A stretch of DNA of 64,000 nt, taken from positions 124,001 through 188,000 of the forward strand of contig WARS01000034.1 in NCBI GenBank assembly GCA_008933995.1. The letters are read 5' to 3'. Of the stretch, positions 57,052 through 64,000 are shown piece after piece. Within the stretch, counting starts at the first letter, position 1, and each line of letters begins with the position of its first letter. The position numbers and the translations under genes were made by a program. The notes beneath the pieces are model-generated. The model worked only from the letters and a program-made list of their open reading frames with translations. It was not told the DNA's origin and made no database searches. Source of the DNA: Datnioides undecimradiatus (Eukaryota > Chordata > Actinopteri > Lobotiformes > Datnioididae).

Positions 57052-59015
57052 AGACAGAGGAGATTATTGAGGCGTAAACAGACCTTGCTCAGGGGCATTC
57101 ATGAGCGCTACAAACAGCCACATTACAATAAAAGTGTGCGTTTTGTGTGTGTGTGTGTGAGTGTGTGCCATTACAATCAGGAGATGGTATCAAACAAAGG
57201 ACAGAGATGATAATGTCCCTCTATGAGACAGAAGTGGGAAGAGACAGAGAAAGAGGAGAGTTAAAAGGGAGGAGAACGCATAAGGGAGAAAGACAAGGAT
57301 AAAGGGAGATAAAGAAAGAAAGAGAGAGGGAGAGGCATTCAAACAAACAGACAAAGTGGAGGAGGCAGAGAGAGCTGGAGGGAGGAAGAAAAAACAAGGT
57401 GGGAGGAGAAGTTTGATTAAGACTGTGGGCTGCGCTTGTGTGTGCGTGTGGGTTTTTGTGTGTGTGTGCTTGTGGGTTTTTGTGCGTGTGTGTTTGCTTT
57501 GGGCCGGACGGACCTGTTTAGGTTTTTAATCTTGGTACTTTTCCCAGTTTTCATTTCCTCAAATGATGATTTTAGCACTGAGGTGAGGAAAATGATTCGT
57601 TGCAGGTTAAGCTGAGGTTAATGCTGCATTCATGCACATTTGGGATACAGGACAGGAGGCAGCGAGGTGAAAGTTTTGCATGATTACAACCTGCCAGAGT
57701 CAGTCAAGTGTACAAACTCTGAATGGCTATGGCTGGTGTTGCTAATAAGGAATGCATTTAACAAGCTGGATGAACTGTTACCTGCTGTGGAGACTATGTG
57801 ATCAGCGGTTAGTGCTGCGGGGCCAAACATTGTGAAACCTGACTCCATCCCCAAGCTCAAATAACCTATACTGACCCCGCTTGGTATATTTAAAATGTGC
57901 TTATTCTTATGTAATTTTAAACTGTAAATGTTAATTATCCATTACTCTTTTCTTTCTTTTGGACCACGAGACAGGCAATGTTTCTAAAAACAGAGACACA
58001 TGTTCAAATAGGCTGCAGGCTTCAGGTTCACGGAGCTGATGACCTGAACACTTCACTGATTTAAATGAAACTGTGTTCAGCCGTCAGGTCTCCTCCTGTT
58101 TTACACAGGTTGATCTGTGTTAACGTTCTGCAGAGCGCATTACGGTCGCTGTCCAAGGAGCTGATCTCTTCACAGCAGATGGAAGTTATCATATAATATA
58201 AGTGTTGTTTTAATATCTTATTTCATCACATTTAATGCTTCAAGAACTGTGTCCTCTTGGTCGACTATTATTGCATTTCCTTGTCACCTTCGTCACCCCT
58301 CTGCTTACAGCAGACTGAGGATCTGTTGCTATATGTTTATTTACGTTCACTCTGAATGTGCACTTGCAGAATAAACTTGTTAAATGTGATTTTTCACCTG
58401 AACTACGAGTCTCAGTTTGCATTATTTAGTCCTGCTGAGGGCAAGGCAATGCTGTGTTTATATTACGTGCTATTTTGTGAGTTTATGCATGTCTGTTGTC
58501 TGCATGCCTTGTGTTTGTACTTTCTGAATGCACACAAAGGCTCTGTCACATTCCCAACCCATACCATGCAACATTTTTGCCCTTTATCTGGTAATGTGAG
58601 ATGGTGGGGAGGCTAACAAAAAGTTTTGCCTCGGGCTTCTGCCCAGTTTAATCTGCTACTGCATGCACGCCTTATTTGCCCAAATGCATTATGGCTGTTA
58701 GATGTAAGGACAGCGGAGGAAAATTGTCTCTGTGCACAGGAAGCGGAGCATTTAAAAATACCACTAGCAAAGAAAAAGAAGACATTTCTGCCCAGCTATG
58801 TGCCAAATAACAGAGCATATCACACACATATGTTGCGTGGCTTTGTATTAATTGATCATGTTGGTTCATGTGTTTTCTGGGTGTTGGATAATTAAGAAGT
58901 CTAATTATGTTTCCCTTAAAGGCAAATGTCAAGACATCGGCCGTCTGCACTGGATCCTTTTCTTCACACTATCCTCTTCCGATGAATGAGTTGAAAGTCT
59001 GGCATAGCTTAGTAA

Positions 59016-59018
<3 letters not shown>

Positions 59019-59055
<37 letters not shown>
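59019..59055. repeat. (TG)18 downstream of exon 3
   Basis: CA in the transcript, about 37 bases after the exon 3 donor. Confidence 0.95.
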
Positions 59056-59057
<2 letters not shown>

Positions 59058-59092
59058 ATGCACCATGCTCCTGTGTGCGTGTGTGGCCGTAC

Positions 59093-59185
59093 CAGCTCAT
59101 GTCCTGCCAGCCCCTCCAGCAGCTCCAGCAGGCGTCGTCCATCACACAGGTCAGAGAACAAATCCTCCACGGGGGGTTTCCCTGA
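59093..59185 (-). CDS. dmd: dmd exon 3 (CH1 of actin-binding domain)
   Basis: Encodes 31 codons of the first calponin-homology domain, matching human residues 32-62. The translation carries DLFSDLCDGRRLLELLEGL, against human NLFSDLQDGRRLLDLLEGL. It is 93 bp, phase 0 at both ends, the same as human exon 3. The acceptor is ctgttttag|TCA and the donor CTG|gtacgg. It is the first dystrophin exon visible in transcription order; I found no match to exon 2 in the 4.8 kb upstream. The N-terminal part (SGKPPVED) differs clearly from human FGKQHIEN, in a region that is less conserved among actin-binding domains. Confidence 0.95.
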
Positions 59186-59789
59186 CTAAAACAGATAAAC
59201 AATTATCAACTTAACTGAAGATATCAAAATGAAATATAATGTGCTTTCACTCTCAACATTCCCATGATCCAACACATTCGTTGCAACAAAGATTTGTGTA
59301 GGTGTAGCATCCACTGTAGAAACTGCAGCACTGAGAGCAACGACCGCAGGAGGTGATATGAGGTCGATTTACTTGTTCCATGTAAAGGTCAAAGTTTCAA
59401 TCCCCACTCTGCTCTTCATTGGCTGAAACCTTGTCAGAGTTGTTGGGAGAATAGAGAGACATCTCTCGAGTAATCACGAAGCAGCCCAGCGTTAAATGTG
59501 AAGATAGCAGTTAATACCCAAGAGGCTGCTCTTTATCAGTGCTGATACGTTTAGGATTACAAGCTAGCAGTTGCTTCTCATGGAAAATGCTGCAGGCTGA
59601 ATACAGCGAGTCTTCAGACGTATTTTGGGGCCTTCCCAGCAGCCCAGACGCTGGAAATTAGTTGCTAACTTTACTTTTACATTAAAATAAATGAACTTTT
59701 TTCCTACTTCAACCTAAAGGGGGTGCAAAAAATCATGCTTCCAAATGACAAAAACAAATTTCAAATTTTAGTTTAGTCAAGCTTGTTTT

Positions 59790-60690
59790 TAGAGCTGCAG
59801 CTATCGATTATTTTCTAATCTATTAATCTATTGATTATTTTCTTTGATTCGATTAAACAATTATTTGAATAGGCAAAAAAATAGTAAAAATGTAAAAGAC
59901 TTGTCTGAAAATGACAAACAACTTGTCCTTTATTCCAGAACCAGCTGAAACAACCACAAAAAGTATAAAAGTGAAAGAATATATTTAAAAAATCTAGAAA
60001 TAACAATCTAAAAGTATCAAATTACTGTTATTTTGTGATGTGACTGACAAATGTCATACTGAAAATACTACTCACTTTAACTAAAGTAAAATACACCCGC
60101 TGTACTTTTGTTCATTATCCGACTTATTGTCTAGTAGGCCTATAGACCCCATCACTGGGAAGCGCGTGTGTGTGTGTGTATGAGCGCGCGCATCTTTTGA
60201 GTGTCGGTGAATGAGCAGCAGCGTCAGTTCCTTAACCAGCAGTTACAGCAACATTTAGTTTCCTCTTGAGCTAAAGTTAATGACATAACTAGCGACCGCT
60301 ACATACGTTTCGAGCGTTCATTACGCTAATATATTAGCATTAGCATTAACTTTAACATTATTGCCTTGTGTCGGCTCTGCCCTCAGGAGTAATGCAGACC
60401 GGGTGTTTCCGCTGCAAATGCTGCATCATTGAAGTCGTGCTCTTGTGTTAAACGAGCTCCGTACCACAGTGGAGGCATTGTATTGTGTTTTTTTCATTTT
60501 AAAGTGTTCCCACACTTTAGACATTTTCTGCCTTTTTGTCCTGTGCGTCACTATAAGCGTCCGTCAAAACACAACAGCGGAACCAATGTTTAGCGGCAGC
60601 GAAATTAAGGAAACGAAGCTTCGATTCAGGAAAATTGTAATCGAATAATTCTTTACAATCGATTCGAGTCGATTAATGGTTTCAGTTCTA
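59790..60690. mobile_element. non-autonomous hAT-like DNA transposon
   Basis: The 901-bp element starts TAGAGCTGCAGCTATCGATTA and ends CGATTAATGGTTTCAGTTCTA, imperfect inverted ends. It is flanked on both sides by the identical 8-mer CTTGTTTT (59782-59789 and 60691-60698), and an 8-bp target-site duplication is the hAT signature. The GATTATTTT/ATCGATTAAT-type end resembles an abundant fish repeat I recognise. No transposase frame is visible inside. Confidence 0.85.
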
Positions 60691-60700
60691 CTTGTTTTAC

Positions 60701-61040
60701 AGATTAAATTAGATTCCTTTATTAGTCCCACACCAGGGAAATTACAGTGCCACAGCAGCAGAAAAGCCAGAAGGACAGTGCACACAGGGTAGAATCATAT
60801 TTACAAAAATATAAAAAGAATATAAAATACATCAGTGGAAGAAAAAATATATACAACAGACAATAAGTGGATGGAAATAATAAATATATATAAATACCAG
60901 TGGAAATATATATGTATACAGTATATGTTATTGCACATGATGATATTGTTATTGCACATAAATCTGTAGATGCATGTGGTGAGTGTCTACTGGGAGCAGG
61001 CTTGATTGAACAGTCTAACTTGAAGTACGGCACAACTGGT
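60701..61040. repeat. dispersed fish repeat fragment (family not assigned)
   Basis: Contains TTTATTAGTCCCACACCAGGG and GCCACAGCAGCAGAAAAG followed by TATTGCACAT repeats and CTACTGGGAGCAGGCTTG. These words recur in a common teleost interspersed repeat that I remember without a certain family name. It starts directly beside the right target-site copy of the hAT-like element. Confidence 0.55.
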
Positions 61041-64000
61041 TCTGTGCAATATAATCCTAATGCTATGAACATAAAGCAGACTAAAACAATAACTAGACCC
61101 TGAAATATCCCAAAACATCAGCAGCCAGAAGAGCAAGCACCTAGTTTGTAGTTGATACCTATTTTGGGAACTGTTAATAAAAAGGAGTCCTGAGACTGAA
61201 GAGCAGAGCTGTTTGCACATTCATGTTGAATCCATTTCAATAGAAAAGTGTTTTCAGTCAGTCTATGGCAGGTTAGAGAGGACTCAGTGTACAAACAGTG
61301 ATGTTAGAGAGTCTGACTGTTTCTGATACATCATCGTGCTCCAGGATATAAGTATCCACTTTGGCACTGAGAAGGTGCAGTACATACCCACAAATAATTA
61401 CTGATTTAGAGCTGAAATGGCTGGTTAGTCTATCATAACCCTGGGTGATATAAACAATACAAACACCAATCACAATAGAAAGATTTCCTCCATAAGAAAA
61501 TCACAAACTTTGATATAATGTCGCTAACCAGCCATATGGCAGCCCTCTATGAATGGACAGCACCACTTCCCCAGCAGGCTGACGGAGTTCACTACACTCA
61601 GCACATGTTGTTGTTTTGGTATCAATAGTCGTGTAATTTGGCACCACACCTGTTTTATTGTTTTCTCATTGGCAAAAGACACAACACTAAAAATGAGGGA
61701 TACGAGGTTGCGGGCTGTAAACATTCAACACCGGATTCACAGTTACGATTCAACTGTTCAGGTTGCACTTGTACGACTACAACTGGACTACTTTTAGCTA
61801 TTTCAAACAGTAATCCCTTATTTTTAGTGATTTCAACTGCGCATCCATGACGTTTAGCTAAAAACCTAGTGCATACACTCTCACTTGCAAAAGGTGGTTG
61901 TTGGGTGCAAATGAAGTTAAATTAAATCCAGATTTCTTCCTTTTCTGCACCGCAGTCTTTCCATGCACCCCACTGAAGTGCCACCTGCAGTACAAGCAGT
62001 GTTGGCAGACTGAACTGACCAAAAGCAGCTCAAACAGAGCGCGCCCAAGCATCATTAAAGTAGTCCGGCCACCTCCGGTCTTCTGTTTTATCAGTTTAGC
62101 AGTTGCCAACTTAAATCTGCTGTTACAAAAATGAAAAATGTAGAACAGAATTAAAGGCTTTTAGATTCTGTCTTATCACAGAATATCAGTCATGAGTATC
62201 TGTCATCAGCCAGTTATCAGTTATCAGATGTCAAGCTGAGCCAAATTAACTCAGTGCCTCTAACATAATGCAAATTATCCGAAACCGACTGCTTAGTCAC
62301 ATAAAAAGAAGCACAAACTACTTGATCTGGCAACTTTGTATACAACTATTCCAGTTTAGGACTGTAAACATCCTTTTTTTTGTTTGTGCCAAACTTTTAT
62401 TTTACCCATTACTCCTCACACACCTCAGTGGCCTCCACGGGGCCACCGCGTTTAACTTCAAGCTGATCAATTACTTCAATTTAACTTGGATATTGCAAAT
62501 GACCTTCACATGCGCACGCTTTATTAGAGGTGTCATAACAGATTTAAGATCAGCTAATCTGGACTAATTTTTCCAGCAACACTTGATTTAGCATGGCAAG
62601 CAGCACGATGATATTATGTGAAAACTGAGAAAAAGCCTACTGAAGTAAGAAATTATGAGAAAGTGTGAAAGGAATTGGTGAAGACAGCAAAGGGGCAAGG
62701 ACACACACAATAAGTAAGCAAAGCAGAGGAAAAGAAAAGCTTTTCTTCTTGATGTTTTGCAGCATCATGTCCAAATGACATCATGAATCTTTCCCACGTT
62801 ATCACCGCCCTCGTTACTGTGGCAGGAATCTCTTTTCCCGCATCGATCATGCATTATTACAACAATGGCTGCCATGTTGAAGTCTGCACTCCTGCATCTA
62901 AAATGCATTAGCGCCAGCAGTGAGACAGAAAGAAAAGAGCAGAAATGACCCAGAACTGGAAAAATAAACACAATATAGAAAGAAAAGCAAAAAATCACTT
63001 TCCTATAATAAAGAAATGCAGTTATCAATCTTCTGTGAAACAACCCTCCTCCTCTCAGAGTCCCATTTTCTCATATTTCCCTTTCCTTTTCTGCTCTCTT
63101 CCTCTCCTTGTCTTATATTTGGTCCTCACTGTCTCCCACAGACACTCATTCTCTCACATCATTCTCCTCTTTTCCGTTCTCTGTTTCCATCCCTCTCTGC
63201 CCTCGACCTACGCCTGGCGGCATTGTCCTGAGACTCTCCGTTATTGAGTCATTCTCCACACTGGGGCCGTGTGCCTGTGTGAATGTGTGTTTGTGTGCGC
63301 GTGTGCTCGGAGTAGATGTATTACTTGAATGGCTCGTGGACAGTGTGTGGGTGTAGGTGATAAGTGGAGAAACCACAGATGAACACAGATAAAAGAAGAG
63401 GAAACAAGGCACAAAAAGGCAGAAAAAGGAGGCATATGCACATTTTAATATCGCTACACTGGGAAAACACAACACACACCAACAAACACTCTTTTCTCTC
63501 CCCTGCCTGCCCACTCACACCTGTTAAAAATCACTCTCTTGTCCATTTGGTGACCGCCTCCTTCATATTTCCAGTGCACTCCAACAATAAAAACAGTTCT
63601 TCAGCTGTTCCCTGGGCTCAATTGATGTTCCTGTAATTACAACTCTCAGAGGAACCACTTGAAGCTGAGAAACTGGTCTGCACTTATAACTGAAGAATCA
63701 TCAAAAAGGGTCCAGGCATTGAGGAGAGGTGGCAAACGCCCGTCCAGAGCAGGTGTTTTATTGATTTCACAGATAATCAAATCCAAATGTTTTCTATTGT
63801 TGCTGCTGATCTTGAAGCTGTTACAACAAATGCAGACTGCGGCAGTTTCGACCCAAACCCTCAAATAGCATTAAACAAGATGAGCTGGATGAAGAACCGC
63901 GTACTCTAACCTGGAATAAAAACAATACTCCTGGATGGTGACAGTCTCATCACTCTGATACAGGAGGCTACTATATGATAACCAAGGCTGCTGTTTGGAG

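Larger units (their letters stand above)
57011..59092 (-). other. intron between exons 4 and 3
   Basis: 2.1 kb. It contains the CA array forming the exon 4 acceptor tract, a purine-rich stretch (57230-57410), GT-rich sequence near 57435-57500 and a TG array near exon 3. No gene seen. Confidence 0.85.
2..59185 (-). other. dmd: dystrophin gene body (partial): human-numbered exons 3-26
   Basis: Dystrophin is the large cytoskeletal protein under the muscle membrane that links actin to the dystroglycan complex. Twenty-eight exons with GT/AG borders and matching phases join into 1177 uninterrupted codons: two calponin-homology domains, hinge 1, spectrin repeats 1-3, hinge 2 and repeats 4 to early 8. 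The C-terminal WW, EF-hand and ZZ region and exons 1-2 are outside the window. Net length exceeds the human segment by 7 codons: +1 in exon 4, +5 in exon 8, +2 in exon 10, -2 in exon 17, -3 in exon 19, +4 in exon 21. Human exons 6, 10, 20 and 23 are each split in two here. Utrophin is excluded because exon 9 and hinge 2 are of dystrophin type. The exon calls rest on comparison with remembered human dystrophin. Confidence 0.97.
59186..64000 (-). other. upstream intron (between exons 2 and 3), incomplete
   Basis: At least 4.8 kb. It holds a hAT-like element (59790-60690), an adjoining dispersed repeat (60701-61040), and otherwise unique AT-rich DNA. I looked for the exon 2 peptide (VQKKTFTKW-like) on the minus strand and did not find it, so exon 2 probably lies beyond 64000. 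Confidence 0.8.

Noticed and set aside
2..59185. Utrophin instead of dystrophin
   Set aside because: Exon 9 (SYAYTQAAYV), the exon 8 FQVLP sequence and the QKKRQVVVDSE hinge 2 match dystrophin; utrophin lacks the exon 9 segment.
62653..62715. Possible exon 2 (minus strand reads VFTNSFH)
   Set aside because: Only a two- or three-residue resemblance to TFTKW, no supporting splice sites and no VQKK before it.
63541..63560. CCATTTGGTGA resembling reverse-complemented exon 2 (FTKW)
   Set aside because: The frame around it gives no further exon 2 residues.
59186..64000. Internal dystrophin promoter or first exon
   Set aside because: Known internal promoters of the gene lie elsewhere (intron 1 and from intron 29 onward); I see no CpG-rich promoter or ATG exon with a donor of matching phase.

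Overview
The window is vertebrate nuclear DNA and is filled by one gene on the minus strand: the 5' half of dystrophin (dmd). Twenty-eight coding exons, matching human DMD exons 3 to 26, run from high to low coordinates (59185 down to 2). Joined, they give 3531 coding bases, or 1177 codons, in one open frame with no stop. The human exons they match total 1170 codons. Most exon lengths and all shared intron phases equal the human ones. Dystrophin rather than its paralogue utrophin is shown by the exon 9 hinge segment (SYAYTQAAYV), the exon 8 segment (TSLFQVLP) and the proline-rich hinge 2 ending in QKKRQ. Exons 1 and 2 with their promoters lie beyond 64000, and exon 27 onward lies below base 1.

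The host is most likely a teleost fish, probably a spiny-rayed one. The introns are compact (83 bp to 7.6 kb; the human counterpart of this stretch is of the order of a megabase). CA/TG microsatellites are very dense. The interspersed repeats are ones I recognise as fish families: a Tc1-type remnant, hAT-like and other inverted-repeat elements, an RTE-like LINE tail and two fragments of a common teleost repeat.

Layout in sense order: 59.2-43.5 kb, actin-binding domain (CH1 in exons 3-5, CH2 in exons 6-8); 43.5-33.5 kb, hinge 1 (exons 8-10a); 33.1-21.6 kb, spectrin repeats 1-3 (exons 10b-16); 19.3-19.1 kb, hinge 2 (exon 17); 18.7 kb to base 2, spectrin repeats 4 to the start of 8 (exons 18-26). 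The remainder is intron and upstream intron. I found no second protein-coding gene, RNA gene or promoter.

The most unusual features are these. (1) Four human exons (6, 10, 20, 23) are each divided by an extra intron. In three of the four the two pieces add up exactly to the human exon length, and three extra introns sit at AG|GT sites in phase 0. (2) About a quarter of the splice sites have a CA/TG or CT microsatellite within roughly 20 bases, including (CA)34 five bases past the exon 8 donor and a TG array forming the exon 4 acceptor tract. (3) Long polypyrimidine stretches sit directly upstream of the acceptors of exons 9, 10a and 15, and a run of 19 C precedes exon 20a. (4) There is a non-autonomous hAT-like element with a perfect 8-bp target-site duplication, and a 624-bp element with inverted arms of about 80 bp.
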